From Pseudomonas sp. BN417 (GTDB lineage Bacteria > Pseudomonadota > Gammaproteobacteria > Pseudomonadales > Pseudomonadaceae), in NCBI RefSeq assembly GCF_029871205.1, contig NZ_SSOJ01000137.1, positions 1-60,102 on the forward strand: DNA of 60,102 bases. The letters run 5' to 3'. Position numbers and translations under genes: made by a program. The notes below the pieces were generated by a model. The model saw nothing but the letters and a program-made list of their open reading frames with translations, was not told where the DNA came from and did no database searches. The number at the start of each line of letters is the position of its first letter. Within the stretch, counting starts at the first letter, position 1. This document shows positions 16,091-25,385 of the stretch, piece by piece.

Positions 16091-16930
16091 TTAGCTGCTC
16101 TTAACTTCGCTTATTTCTACAAGATAATTAATGAAGGCTGAGCAGCTGACTAGCATGAACTTTGCATCGGCCTTCCCGATTTTGGACTCTTGGAGAAGCG
16201 CATGTCGAATGCCCTCAGCGTCACTAGTGTAGCCATATAGAGCGGAGAATGCAGACTTCAAAGCCTCATGAAGCTTTCCGCTTTTTTCTAGTGTTTTCAA
16301 TGCTTGGCCTAGTGTCGCCTTAGCGTCACCGGTGAGGGATTTTGCCAGTGATTCGACAGCGGATATGGACTCTTTTATGGAATTTCTGTAGTCGGGATTT
16401 GTTCTGTCGTTTAGTAGAGAGAGTGCGGATCGAAGATGTTCATTTACACTTTCTGATGGTGAGGAGAGTGCTTCTTCTACGCTGTCGATTTCTTCTTTTG
16501 AAGTTATTTCGGTAAGCTCGCTTCTTATGAATCGATAAGCTGAATTTTCCCGCTCCAAGTATGCGTTACATAATTTTATGAAGCTTTCTTTAAGGTTTTT
16601 TGGGCAGTAGTCAGCTATCGCTTCAATAAAATCTAAAGCTTCATGCCATCGACAGGTAAAAAAATATTTACGGAGATCTTCTTTTGTGTCGCTGAAGTAA
16701 GTTGGGATTCTGTCTACAGGTTTTTTAAAAAGATGGAGCCAAAGGCACGTTATTAGGGACGATAAATTTGATGAATCTGTTCTGTCGGCGTATCCGTATG
16801 TAAATTCTACATTGTCAAATACCGCCAGTACTACAGCGCTCCAAAGGCTGTTTTTTAGCTCTTGATCAATGGATTCTCGCTGTACAAGCTTCTGGTGGGG
16901 AGTGATTCCGAGCTTCTGGGAGAAACGCAT
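16091..16930 (-). CDS. AbiJ N-terminal-domain-type protein, putative abortive-infection gene
   Basis: Protein of 279 aa (MRFSQKLGITPHQKLVQRES). The first ~110 residues look like an AbiJ_NTD4 module (QELKNSLWSAVV, CLWLHLFKKPVDRIP, ADYCPKNLKESF), a DNA-binding-like N-terminus of abortive infection proteins. The second half is helical, with SIKESISAVESLAKSLTG and TSDAEGIRHALL, the pattern of a HEPN-like or DUF7014 partner domain; R-H in IRHAL is worth noting as a possible active site. The gene is AT-rich, like the Tn7-like genes to its right and unlike its left neighbour. That suggests it is cargo of that element. Assignment rests on motif recall. Confidence 0.5.
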   Translation of the reverse strand: MRFSQKLGITPHQKLVQRESIDQELKNSLWSAVVLAVFDNVEFTYGYADRTDSSNLSSLITCLWLHLFKKPVDRIPTYFSDTKEDLRKYFFTCRWHEALDFIEAIADYCPKNLKESFIKLCNAYLERENSAYRFIRSELTEITSKEEIDSVEEALSSPSESVNEHLRSALSLLNDRTNPDYRNSIKESISAVESLAKSLTGDAKATLGQALKTLEKSGKLHEALKSAFSALYGYTSDAEGIRHALLQESKIGKADAKFMLVSCSAFINYLVEISEVKSS

Positions 16931-17334
16931 TTATTCGGACTCCTAAGATTAAACCCCGCACAAGGCGGGGTTTCTCTTTTCTATCGCTACCCCGAACTTC
17001 CATTTCAGGCAAAGCGTTTATTTTTTCCTAATGTCTTGACCCCTCCAGTGCCACCAAAAAATGCAATGCTCACCGTGGAAAAGCTTATTGTAGAGGGGTT
17101 GTAATCACTAGATTGAAACGAGATGTGCAACAAAAAAAGGAATTTATTCGAATTGATTCGGCTAAATAAGAAACTGCTTAATGTGCTTGGTGGCGAGAAG
17201 TAGGGGGCCGCGTAGAGAATCAACTAGCGCTCGCAGCAGAGGGGAGAGAAATGCAGGAGGAAGGGCAGACCTGGTGAGCGCGAGTGAAGATCCTAGCGTA
17301 GAAAAAAGGACAGAATCGAGCCTTGCCAAGGCTC
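16931..17334. other. AT-rich spacer between AbiJ-type gene and tniQ
   Basis: No gene recognised. It holds the terminator at 16951-16980 and, just past tniQ, a perfect GAGCCTTG/CAAGGCTC palindrome (17316-17332), which on the minus strand is followed by CCTTTTTTC and would end tns transcription. The stretch was scanned by eye for repeated 20-bp TnsB-type sites and a TGT/ACA end, without a convincing result. Confidence 0.45.
16951..16980 (+). terminator. Strong intrinsic terminator hairpin
   Basis: AAACCCCGC-ACAAG-GCGGGGTTT followed by CTCTTTT. The T-run is on the plus strand, but the plus strand has no gene ending here. It may insulate the AbiJ-type gene from leftward tns transcription, or be left over from a gene that used to be upstream. 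Confidence 0.7.
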
Positions 17335-19275
17335 CTAGGTGATAGCGTTGGCTAGGTGTTCTACGTCATTACGGCGGATCAAGGTGAAGTTCAGAATTCC
17401 CCCGCATTCACTGGGAGGAACTGCTTGAAGTGCACCTGTTCTTAAGTAGTAATGAATACGGGCTGTTGTGACATTTAAGAATTTTGCCGCTTGGAGCGAT
17501 GAAAAGAAATCGTAGAGGTGGTCTCTCATTCTTTGAGCATCATCCTTATGAATGAAAACATAATTCATAATTCTAATCACGGGGACGTAGTAGCAAGAAA
17601 GAAATCTTCGGGATAGTTCGGCGCAATTTATCCCGAATTCTTGGGATAACTCCTTCAGGGTGCAATGGTTGGATCTCCATTGTAAGGCTGCCACTAATTG
17701 CAATTCATTGATTTTTCTCTTCATGCCGTTCGCGTCAGTAAGGTCAACTTCGATAATCTTGCATTCAATAAGTTTCTTGATAACAGAACATTGAATGTTT
17801 AGCTCTTTAGAAAGGAAGCGGATGCCGCTAGGATTTACTTTGCGGTCGTCACGTGCCCTTATGCTAAGTAAAAAGTCAGTTATAATTTTAGTGTCGCTCT
17901 TAAGGTAGATCTCTCCCCATCTACGATAAGTTTTTCCATGGCCGGACGATAGTGTTCGAAATGGACGTACGTTTGCAAAATCGAATAATTCAGCAAGGGC
18001 GGCTGGATTTATCTTTAGTTGCCTAGCTAGGCTGCCGTGAAAAACGTACTGTTTGGCAAAAAGCTCGAGCTCAGCTGTCGGGATGACTCGTATAAAGTCT
18101 GGAGGGATTCGGTAGCAGCTTAGCAGGTTTAATTTAACTGCTAGCGTTATTTGCTCGCCCGACGCGCCAAGGAATTTAATGGAACTCCGATAATTCGTAT
18201 ATTCATCCTTTCGGAGCGTTGAAGATGGAATGATTGTATTAAAGCTTAGGATTGAATTTAGTCGTCTATTAAGGCTTTTGCATAAAGAGTTACAGCTATA
18301 ATATTTGGTTGCCTTGTTTTTGGTTAATGTAAATTTTTCCGCGGCAAGCTGCTCGTACATTCTCGTGTGAGAAAGTTTATAAGCTAAGCATAGTTCATTC
18401 AATGTTAGTCGTAGTGTATGGCAGATGCATTCTGGGGCGCACTCCTCCGGGTATACTTGAGTATGGTTTTTCACGAATTCTGCAGCAACATTGCTGAGTA
18501 GCTGGTCTCTTGAACATAGCCAGGACGCGCAATAGGCTAATGGGTTTAATGAAGGAATAAGTTTCTTTCTGGTCAGCAAGTGGTTCAATAATTCATTTGT
18601 GTCTCCACCCGCAATTCTGGCTGAAACTCTTATGTTTTGGGATCTGTCATAGGCAAGCTCAGACTCATTGCTGATAATTTTTAATATTTTAATGAATCGA
18701 TTAATGAATAGCTGATCGCCTCTAGTGGTATGTTCAATAAATGTTCTGGATACTTCTATGTCGCCAGGGGGTGCGGTTGCGGTACGAAAATCGAAGCCAC
18801 ATTTGCAAATGCAATAGTTAAGTTTTGTCCAGTCAATCGGCTTGCCACACTGGGGGCAGGCCTCTATATATTTGGAGCCGTGAATTGGACAGGCGTCAAT
18901 CCATTGGAGGTGGAAGCTTTTTTCATAAAATCCATTCTTCGCGCACTCGGGGCAGATTCTAAGCTTAAATGATAATTGCCTGTATGGAATGAGAACTTCA
19001 TTAAACTGAACGTTTGGCTGCCTGCTGTCTCCGGTGAACCCAAAGAATGCCGATTCAAAACGAGCAGAGTGCCTCTTATTTGAGTGCTCCATAATATACT
19101 GGATGAACGTGGATTTCGTCAGTTGCCAACCACTCGTCCTGACATCCACTGCCAAATCGAAACCGACGGCTAACGCATGCACACTTAAGTACCCATTGCC
19201 GGCCGCTGTTCTCATTAATACGCTGATAGGACTTTCATCCTCATACGGTAATGCAACGAATGTCATTTCTGACAT
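17335..19275 (-). CDS. tniQ: TniQ/TnsD-family target selector of the Tn7-like element
   Basis: Protein of 646 aa. The N-terminal TniQ domain begins LPYEDESPISVLMRTAAGNG. Two zinc clusters follow: CPEC near 110, CPIH, CPQC and CKC near 125-160 (RICPECAKNG, DACPIHGSKYIEACPQCG). The long C-terminus has several helix-turn-helix-like segments (LNELCLAYKLSHTRMYEQL; LKELSQEFGINCAELSRRFL). This TnsD-like length suits direct binding of a fixed attachment site, unlike the short TniQ of CRISPR-guided systems. Its start overlaps the tnsC end by 13 bp. No TnsE, Cascade or Cas12k gene is in the window. The target site is unknown. Confidence 0.85.
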   Translation of the reverse strand: MSEMTFVALPYEDESPISVLMRTAAGNGYLSVHALAVGFDLAVDVRTSGWQLTKSTFIQYIMEHSNKRHSARFESAFFGFTGDSRQPNVQFNEVLIPYRQLSFKLRICPECAKNGFYEKSFHLQWIDACPIHGSKYIEACPQCGKPIDWTKLNYCICKCGFDFRTATAPPGDIEVSRTFIEHTTRGDQLFINRFIKILKIISNESELAYDRSQNIRVSARIAGGDTNELLNHLLTRKKLIPSLNPLAYCASWLCSRDQLLSNVAAEFVKNHTQVYPEECAPECICHTLRLTLNELCLAYKLSHTRMYEQLAAEKFTLTKNKATKYYSCNSLCKSLNRRLNSILSFNTIIPSSTLRKDEYTNYRSSIKFLGASGEQITLAVKLNLLSCYRIPPDFIRVIPTAELELFAKQYVFHGSLARQLKINPAALAELFDFANVRPFRTLSSGHGKTYRRWGEIYLKSDTKIITDFLLSIRARDDRKVNPSGIRFLSKELNIQCSVIKKLIECKIIEVDLTDANGMKRKINELQLVAALQWRSNHCTLKELSQEFGINCAELSRRFLSCYYVPVIRIMNYVFIHKDDAQRMRDHLYDFFSSLQAAKFLNVTTARIHYYLRTGALQAVPPSECGGILNFTLIRRNDVEHLANAIT

Positions 19276-20213
19276 TTTCTTTGCCCCTTGATGATGTCAT
19301 TAAGTTCCTGCATATCCAGGGTGAAGGGGTTAACGGATGCGAGTCGTGTTCGTAGTAGCGTGCGATTAAGTGCTGTGCTGAAATCACTAGCTAGAAGTGT
19401 TCTATCTGCTCGTTTAAGTGAAACTTTTAATGCCCGCTGTAAAAGGAATCTCATGGCTCTCATGTTGCCTCCAGTTGCAACAAAAATAGCCATCTCGAGT
19501 TTCGGGTCGGTGAGGCAGGGGACTGACTCATAATAGTCCCAGCTCACTATTTCGCTAAGTAGGGTGCTGAGCATTGTTCGTAATACTGAGCGCGACGAAT
19601 CGATTGAGCATGGTAATGGCTTAAGCTCTGCTCGAAGTGGGTATCTAAGAGAGAGTTGTTTGTTGTTCTCTACGATTGTCGCGCATGCGGGAAGGCCGAC
19701 CAGAATTACCGGTTTGTTAAATTCGTTGCAAAACCCATTGATCCAGTCGCAAACTTTGTCACGTGTTGCTTCTTGGCCTTTTTCGAGCAAATTCTGGAGT
19801 TCGTCAAAGAATACTAGTTCAGTCTGACATTCCCTTAGTCTTGTGAATAGTCGATGCTCTAGAACTGGGCGGTGCTCAACATTTTTGTTCGACCCAAGTT
19901 TTCCGAGCATTGCTGAGACCAAGTGCTTTAGAGTAGTGTCGGCCGGCACTCTGCAGTACAGCGTAGGAATAATCGAGTTGACGCTACCCTCGGTCTCCCT
20001 GAGTTGGGGCGGAGGATACATTGATATCAGAGTGTTGCAGACGGTGGTCTTACCGGTGCCAGAATCACCCGTTAACACAACTCCAGATTGCTCACCTCGC
20101 TCCAATGTGAGTTCGATACTTTCTTGGAGCAATTCGAGTGCTTCATCAAAATCAGGATGACTTGCTGCATAGGTTTTGAATTCAGTAAGTTTTAGCTGGA
20201 TATCGACTTCCAT
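19263..20213 (-). CDS. tnsC: TnsC-like AAA+ regulator of transposition
   Basis: ATPase of 316 aa with Walker A TGDSGTGKTT at 48-57 and Walker B LVFFDELQNLL. A sensor-like VILVGLPA and the arginine-rich RSVLRTML follow, as in TnsC/TniB proteins. Family role: ATP-dependent filament or ring that joins the target selector to the transposase and gives target immunity. Shorter than Tn7 TnsC (555 aa), so the TnsA/TnsB-contacting extension is largely missing. Stop overlaps the tniQ start, and the gap to tnsB is 55 bp, so all four genes form one leftward operon. Confidence 0.85.
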   Translation of the reverse strand: MEVDIQLKLTEFKTYAASHPDFDEALELLQESIELTLERGEQSGVVLTGDSGTGKTTVCNTLISMYPPPQLRETEGSVNSIIPTLYCRVPADTTLKHLVSAMLGKLGSNKNVEHRPVLEHRLFTRLRECQTELVFFDELQNLLEKGQEATRDKVCDWINGFCNEFNKPVILVGLPACATIVENNKQLSLRYPLRAELKPLPCSIDSSRSVLRTMLSTLLSEIVSWDYYESVPCLTDPKLEMAIFVATGGNMRAMRFLLQRALKVSLKRADRTLLASDFSTALNRTLLRTRLASVNPFTLDMQELNDIIKGQRKCQK

Positions 20214-20268
20214 GACCGCCGCGCCCTCGTGCTAGATGGAGTTGAAGTTTCAGGTTTCCTATGAAGGC

Positions 20269-22200
20269 TTATGTGGGTCTTATGCGGTAAGATTTAAACA
20301 GAGTGTTTTCATCTGAGAATTGCTGATCAGCAAGTTGCTGGGTTATGGGGCTGCCGTTGTCGTTCCCATTATCGTCAGATTTCGGAATGGTTTTAGTTGC
20401 TTTCTTGGTCTTCTTGGCCTTCTTGGATTTCGGCGCGGACTTAGGCTTCTGACTATCTTTAGGCTTCTGGCTGCTTTTGCTTATTTCGGAGATTTCACTA
20501 TATATTTCTCTCAAAGCTTGGTGCGCGGCAGTATTAGTGAACTCTTTTCCTTCCTCGGCGAGGCGCTCTTTCACCGCATTATGGCTTTGCAGTGAGAGAC
20601 CCTCTTGATATTGCGGATTGGTTGCAAAAGCAGGGAACAGGTGGCGAGGTTCTTCCGGGTGAGCAGTCCATACTGTTCCCAGGTTTGTGGGGTCGTAATA
20701 GACGATGGCAAGTTTTTTCCCAAGCCGCCGTGCTAAATCGGGTAAGCTGGCACCGGTCCACGTTAGATTGAATATTTGCGTCCGTCCTCCCGTTATTGTT
20801 CTTCTTTTCGAGCATAAACAAGCAAAATCAAGATCGTCCCGTGAAAAACGCTCGGGCGGAATATGATTTTCACTCATTTTTTTGAGTGCTTGCTTTGGCG
20901 ACATATGGAGTGAGGAGTGTATTGTTTCGTGATAGACCTCATCGAGCCAGCGTTTGAAAATAGCGCGCAACTCATCCAGTGTCAGAGTCGCTTGCTTGGT
21001 CGAGTCATAATCTTCGCGTTCAAGTGGATTCGATTTTGTGGTGCCTGGAATAAAATGTGTCAAACCGGTGTCGACCGTTCTGAAAAAACGCTCAATAAAT
21101 GCCTTTGCGTTTGGTTGGCCTGGAGGCACGTAGCGCAGTTCAATACCTAGTAGGCGTGCGATAAGTTTTACGCGGTCATTTCTAACCTCGGGACCGTTAT
21201 CAACGACAAGCTCTTCCATCTTTCCCCCAATGGCGCCCTCGGGTTTCGCCTCTACCGCCATTTTAATTGCCTTAATGAAGCTTTCCGCATTGGGTGCGCC
21301 TAACGAAATGTCCCAGCCTGTACACGCTCGACAACCTAGGTCCAAAATGGCACTGAGTATCGGTCTTCCCATGACAATGCCATGCTCATCGACTACGAAA
21401 AGGTTCATCAAAGCCGTGTCCCCTTGTGCTTGGCCATATAACGACTCGGCTACTTCGGTCTTAACGCCGAAATGGTATTTTTTAGTGACGAAATTTCTAC
21501 TGTGTCTGTGAGAATCAACCAGATAGCCATCAAGTTTCATGATTGCGCGCCTCAAGGTGGAGTAGGATGGGACCTTTAGAAAATCAGCGGTATACTTGGA
21601 CCGTTCCAGATTAATGTTTTGTATCTCTCCGCAGATCAGTTTGTGTATGGTCTTGGCGCTGGCTCGCTCGGCCTTAAAGAACTCGGTATGGATAAAATGT
21701 TGAATTAACTCGTGAGTTTCTTCGGATAACAGATTTCCTCGCGGCCTATTGGGTTCGCTCCTGATCAGGGCTAGCGGATTTCGATTGTTTTCGTCAAATA
21801 TTTTTTTCCAGTTATAAACGGTCGAGTAGTTGGGTGGTTTCGGATCTTTTATTTCAGCGGCTATTGATTGAATTGCCAAATTAGTTTTTCCGCGGGGTAG
21901 GCTTCCCGCGAACAGGTGTTCAAGTTTCTGAATGTATGTATGTCTTCTGATGTATCTGGCCTGGTGTCTCTCGTCTAACGCAAGCAGGAGTGGTGCTGAG
22001 GTCAAATCGATGGGGGCATTCTGGTATTTCGTAATAGTTTTATTTGCCAGCATTGCGGCAAAGTCATTAATGCCGATATGCCTATGCAGCTTCGTGTTGA
22101 TGGAGCGAAGGGTAATCAAATCGGACGAGGTTACGACCTCGTAAATGTCATTGTTAAACGAGTATTGCGCGCCAGGGATGACCTGCAGTTCATTGCTCAT
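20269..22200 (-). CDS. tnsB: TnsB-like DDE transposase
   Basis: Retroviral-integrase-type transposase of 643 aa from the ATG at 22200 (MSNELQVIPGAQYSF). N-terminal HTH region (NYSTVYNWKKIFDE). Catalytic core: D261 in GDTAL, D334 in ELVVDNGPEV, E370 in PNAKAFIERFFRTVD, where the D-E spacing is 35. A Mu-type C-terminal beta-barrel domain (NLTWTGASLPDLARRLGKKL) precedes a very Lys-rich tail (KSAPKSKKAKKTKKATK) likely to bind TnsC or DNA. TnsB cuts and joins the 3' ends. The start codon lies within the last codons of tnsA, an 11-nt overlap that supports translational coupling; a start at 22239 is also open. Confidence 0.9.
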   Translation of the reverse strand: MSNELQVIPGAQYSFNNDIYEVVTSSDLITLRSINTKLHRHIGINDFAAMLANKTITKYQNAPIDLTSAPLLLALDERHQARYIRRHTYIQKLEHLFAGSLPRGKTNLAIQSIAAEIKDPKPPNYSTVYNWKKIFDENNRNPLALIRSEPNRPRGNLLSEETHELIQHFIHTEFFKAERASAKTIHKLICGEIQNINLERSKYTADFLKVPSYSTLRRAIMKLDGYLVDSHRHSRNFVTKKYHFGVKTEVAESLYGQAQGDTALMNLFVVDEHGIVMGRPILSAILDLGCRACTGWDISLGAPNAESFIKAIKMAVEAKPEGAIGGKMEELVVDNGPEVRNDRVKLIARLLGIELRYVPPGQPNAKAFIERFFRTVDTGLTHFIPGTTKSNPLEREDYDSTKQATLTLDELRAIFKRWLDEVYHETIHSSLHMSPKQALKKMSENHIPPERFSRDDLDFACLCSKRRTITGGRTQIFNLTWTGASLPDLARRLGKKLAIVYYDPTNLGTVWTAHPEEPRHLFPAFATNPQYQEGLSLQSHNAVKERLAEEGKEFTNTAAHQALREIYSEISEISKSSQKPKDSQKPKSAPKSKKAKKTKKATKTIPKSDDNGNDNGSPITQQLADQQFSDENTLFKSYRIRPT

Positions 22201-22846
22201 GATGCGTGTCCACAGTTGAGGTCGGACTGATTGGTTCATCTAGGTTCATATACAGCTTGTGTGTGAAAATGGCTTTGAGGATTGCATTCAGCGTCGGGGC
22301 GTTTGGATTTGATACAAGGCGTTTTATCGAGCAGGGAAATAGAGTCTCCTTTAAATAGTCCTGTAAGTAGTCATCTTCGAGCTTTGTCGTGTTGTGGATT
22401 CGGCTGTAGATGGTCCTGAGGTTATTCAGTTTGTGGTGGGTGCGGATTTTTTTTGCGTCTATCAGCAGGAAACTCGCACCTCTTTTCCGGAATTGCCTCC
22501 GCGCCTGAAGGATATGTTCGAGGTAATCATTGGTGAGCAGTTGTGCGTCAGGCTTGATTTCGACGTATAGATCCTTTTGATAACGACGCTTTATGAGGAA
22601 GTCCGGGGTGTATCTTTTTGTTGTGTCGCCCACTACCGTCCTAATAGTAATTGGTTGCGGGTGGTAGGAGATTATGCTTTGGTCAAATTCCAAGAGTATG
22701 CAGAAGTCTGATTCGAGTTTGCTTTCGCATACGATTTGGCGCGAGTTTTTTAACGAAGGAAAGTAAACGATATGCTTGCCAAAGTGTCCGTTTTTAATGT
22801 TTCTGGATGGCGGGTTTAGTTTGGGTGAGTTGTTTTTCAGGCCCAT
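22190..22846 (-). CDS. tnsA: TnsA-like endonuclease
   Basis: Restriction-fold nuclease of 218 aa. Candidate active-site residues are E45 (ESKLESDF), D82 (RYTPDFLI) and E96-x-K98 (LYVEIKPD), the Glu-Asp-Lys pattern of Tn7 TnsA. A TnsA N-terminal domain and a small winged C-terminal region (NDYLEHILQARRQFRKRG and on) are both present. TnsA cuts the 5' ends so that the element leaves by cut-and-paste. Its presence separates this element from the TnsA-lacking Tn5053 group. It is the first gene of the operon, so by Tn7 logic the right end of the element lies within a few hundred bases to its right. Confidence 0.88.
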   Translation of the reverse strand: MGLKNNSPKLNPPSRNIKNGHFGKHIVYFPSLKNSRQIVCESKLESDFCILLEFDQSIISYHPQPITIRTVVGDTTKRYTPDFLIKRRYQKDLYVEIKPDAQLLTNDYLEHILQARRQFRKRGASFLLIDAKKIRTHHKLNNLRTIYSRIHNTTKLEDDYLQDYLKETLFPCSIKRLVSNPNAPTLNAILKAIFTHKLYMNLDEPISPTSTVDTHHEQ

Positions 22847-23315
22847 GACTGCTCTCCCGATTGATCAAGAAATCGGTTATGTTTTAATGTGAAAGTGTTT
22901 GGCGTATGCCGGCGGTTTACGTGGATTCTTCTGCTTTACGCAGCGGCGGCCGACGTGTGATCAGCGAGGGGATCCAGAGCGTTTTCGGCGCCCTCTAGCG
23001 AAGGGAGCAAGCGTGCGCGAGCTTTGAAGTAATGGAGACTTACGCTCTCCCATCGGGTTTGGAAGTAAGGCTCTAGTTAAGATGTGCATGATGCCTACCT
23101 CAAACTGTACCTGGCATTGGGCTTTTCAGCCCTGAACCGCATTCCTTGTCTATTGCCGAGGACGAATAAACAACGAAGCCTTAGAACACATCCTGCTAAG
23201 GAGTCGGTGATGAATACCTTGCTCCCAATACTACGTACCGACAAGACCGTTGACTAAATACGTCAACCCGTCTAGAACGCTGCGTATCATGATTCACAGT
23301 GGCTCGGAGTGTTTT
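22847..23315. other. Region expected to hold the tnsA-proximal transposon end
   Basis: No gene recognised. AT content falls sharply around 22920-22990 (GCAGCGGCGGCCGACGTG), which may mark the transition out of the element. Repeats resembling TnsB sites were not convincingly found, so no end is called. The tnsA promoter must lie near 22850-22900. The last part carries GGAG 6 nt before the ATG at 23316. Confidence 0.4.
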
Positions 23316-24185
23316 ATGTGGGAATCTGGGAGGGTTCCCGGCGAGCGAAGTCTCGATCGGGGCGCTCGCGTCTTGAGAGGCATGTTTTTTGCTCACATGT
23401 TGGCTGATTTGGCATGTTGTAAGCATAACGGGACCTACTTAGCGCGCTGCTTCGAACGGCTGTGCAACCAGCTCCCGGGAACACAGCGGGATCAGCAGTG
23501 GCGTGAGTTCTTTGTGGGGCGTTTCCCCAAAGGCGAGTTACTGAATCAAATCCTCGATCTCTTTGAAGAACTTCGTGAAGTTCCTAAAAATTTGCTTTGG
23601 TTGAGTTTAGTGATTTATCCGGGTAACAAGATAAACTGGGACGTATTGGCCAACTCTGCAGCTGTCAATTTGTTTACCTCCCCAGGCAGTCGTGGCGAGC
23701 TTCCAGCGTTCTTTTGTCCCGATTGGAAACGATTGGGCGCTTTATTGATTTTGTTGCGCACACGGTCGACTCAGTTTTCTCTGCATCGCAGATGGGCTGC
23801 AAAATCTATCCTCCCTTATTTGCAGATTGCCTGTATATCGCCGCCGCTTTCGTATATCGGTCCGATGCTCTTTCGTCGAATTTTAGAGATTTATGGAACG
23901 GGCAAGTTTGGACAGGTTTATCTTTCTCATTGGCCGGGAAACGAGCGTGAGTTTCGGCATAATGTCCGCTTATACCGGTTGATTGCAGGCCGTGCTGTTC
24001 AGAGGGGATGGGTGTCAGAGTTAGTGCCAGGTGGGAGACTGCTCTTGATGATTCTATTGACGCAGCCTAGGGAGCTTAGCGTTGAGACACTTTATGCATT
24101 AAGTAAGCATCGCGGTGATCCACGCTGCCCGCGTAACCTTCGTCGACAATTGGACCGCGCTCGTAGGGCCTACGTGGCGAATTGA
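23316..24185 (+). CDS. Hypothetical protein, 289 aa, between Tn7-like and tnpT/tnpS units
   Basis: Not recognised. The ATG at 23316 is chosen for the GGAG 6 nt upstream; the frame is open from 23250. The protein is rich in Arg, Leu and Trp, with hydrophobic stretches (FFAHMLADLACC; LLWLSLVIYPG; LQIACISPPLSYIGPMLFRRIL) and a basic end (RCPRNLRRQLDRARRAYV). It starts MWESGRVPGERSLDRGARVL. No signal peptide or catalytic motif is apparent. Its length and regular codon use argue for a real gene. It could belong to the transposon at either side, or be the target-flank gene of the Tn7-like element. Confidence 0.45.
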   Translation: MWESGRVPGERSLDRGARVLRGMFFAHMLADLACCKHNGTYLARCFERLCNQLPGTQRDQQWREFFVGRFPKGELLNQILDLFEELREVPKNLLWLSLVIYPGNKINWDVLANSAAVNLFTSPGSRGELPAFFCPDWKRLGALLILLRTRSTQFSLHRRWAAKSILPYLQIACISPPLSYIGPMLFRRILEIYGTGKFGQVYLSHWPGNEREFRHNVRLYRLIAGRAVQRGWVSELVPGGRLLLMILLTQPRELSVETLYALSKHRGDPRCPRNLRRQLDRARRAYVAN

Positions 24186-24425
24186 CCTAGCCGGAAATTT
24201 CCCCCAGGAGCAGGGGCTAGTTAACGAGTAGGGATGGTCATCGAACCTCGGCCCTGCGCTTCAGCCGGGTGTTCGGCAGATAGCGGACGTTCGAGGGTAG
24301 AAGCTCAGCGGGATGCATGCTGCTTTCGATCCTTAGGTGTCTCGGCATTGCTGATCACTCGCAGCACCACATTTGGGGCGCGTGATCAGTAGACTTCGGC
24401 ACGGTCGAAGCAGAGGAAGTGCCCG

Positions 24426-25385
24426 TTACCTTGCAGGGGAGGGTAGAGGAACGACCTCGGGAGGAGGAGCTACCGCTGCCAGGGTGACCAGTCGATCTTG
24501 CAACACTTCGAGCTGCCGGGCCTGCTGCTGCACCTGATGCTTCAGTCGTAAGCGCTCCACATTATGCTGTTTCAATCGCTCCTCCAATGCGGCTTTCTCC
24601 GTGCTCCGTACCGTCAGTTCTTGGCGAAGCGTTTGTAACGCACTGCGCTGTATCGCCAGTTCACTCTCGATCGCCGATTGATGTTTCACCAAGTTTCGGG
24701 CTTCGACCAAGAGGCGCTCGTTGTCGCGATTTAGCGTGGACAGCTCGTCCTGTTTACTCAGCAAACTCTGACGAAGCTGGCGCAGCTCCGCCTGCAGCTG
24801 TTGCACTTGCGCGTCATGATGTTGGTGTTCTTGCTCGCGCTGCTCTTTTCGGGCCTCTCGGTAGTGCTCCAGCGCTTGGCGGGCCATCTGGTGCTTATCC
24901 TCCAGCGACCGCAACTGGTTGGCGCGCTCTTCCAGGCTTCGCTCGGCTTGCCCACGTCCAAACTCGCTGGTCTGGTAACGCTCTCGCAGTTGCTCCAGGT
25001 CCTGTTGGCACTCGTTCAATTGCTCGGTCAAGCGCATATTTCCTGCTTGCAGATCCTGAATTCGCTCCTCGCTGTAACGCCGTTGGGTGAGATTTTCGTT
25101 GTGCTGCCGGGCAACGGCTTCCCGTGCCGTACTCACTTTGGCCTCAGCTTCCAGAACCAGGCGGTCGGCTACATGGGCAATCAAAGACCCAAGCTCTTCG
25201 CTAAGCGAGGGCGGGGGGGCTTCCGGCAACCTTGCCAGTTCTTGCAGGTAGCGATGAATGGTGGACTTGGAACCCGTATTGCCCAGCTCCGTCCGCACTG
25301 CATCGATGGTCGGCCGGGCGCCGCGCGCCTGCAACGCTTGCTTGGCCTTCAGGACCAGGGCTTTGTTGATGCCGCCGCGTGCCAT
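24426..25385 (-). CDS. tnpT: TnpT-like cointegrate-resolution accessory protein (KfrA-type N-terminus)
   Basis: Protein of 319 aa. Residues 1-50 form a KfrA_N-type DNA-binding head (NKALVLKAKQALQARG, STIHRYLQELARL). Nearly all the rest is a coiled coil rich in Gln, Glu, Arg and Leu. This plan, the length and the position divergent from a tyrosine recombinase with a ~180-bp gap match TnpT of the Tn4651/Tn4652/Tn5041 transposons, which binds rst and stimulates TnpS. Plasmid KfrA proteins have the same build, but the neighbour decides for TnpT. No tnpA of a Tn3-family transposon is in the window. Confidence 0.75.
   Translation of the reverse strand: MARGGINKALVLKAKQALQARGARPTIDAVRTELGNTGSKSTIHRYLQELARLPEAPPPSLSEELGSLIAHVADRLVLEAEAKVSTAREAVARQHNENLTQRRYSEERIQDLQAGNMRLTEQLNECQQDLEQLRERYQTSEFGRGQAERSLEERANQLRSLEDKHQMARQALEHYREARKEQREQEHQHHDAQVQQLQAELRQLRQSLLSKQDELSTLNRDNERLLVEARNLVKHQSAIESELAIQRSALQTLRQELTVRSTEKAALEERLKQHNVERLRLKHQVQQQARQLEVLQDRLVTLAAVAPPPEVVPLPSPAR

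Noticed and set aside
22847-23315. Exact right end of the Tn7-like element
   Set aside because: No TGT/ACA end with repeated TnsB sites could be found by eye; naming coordinates would be a guess.
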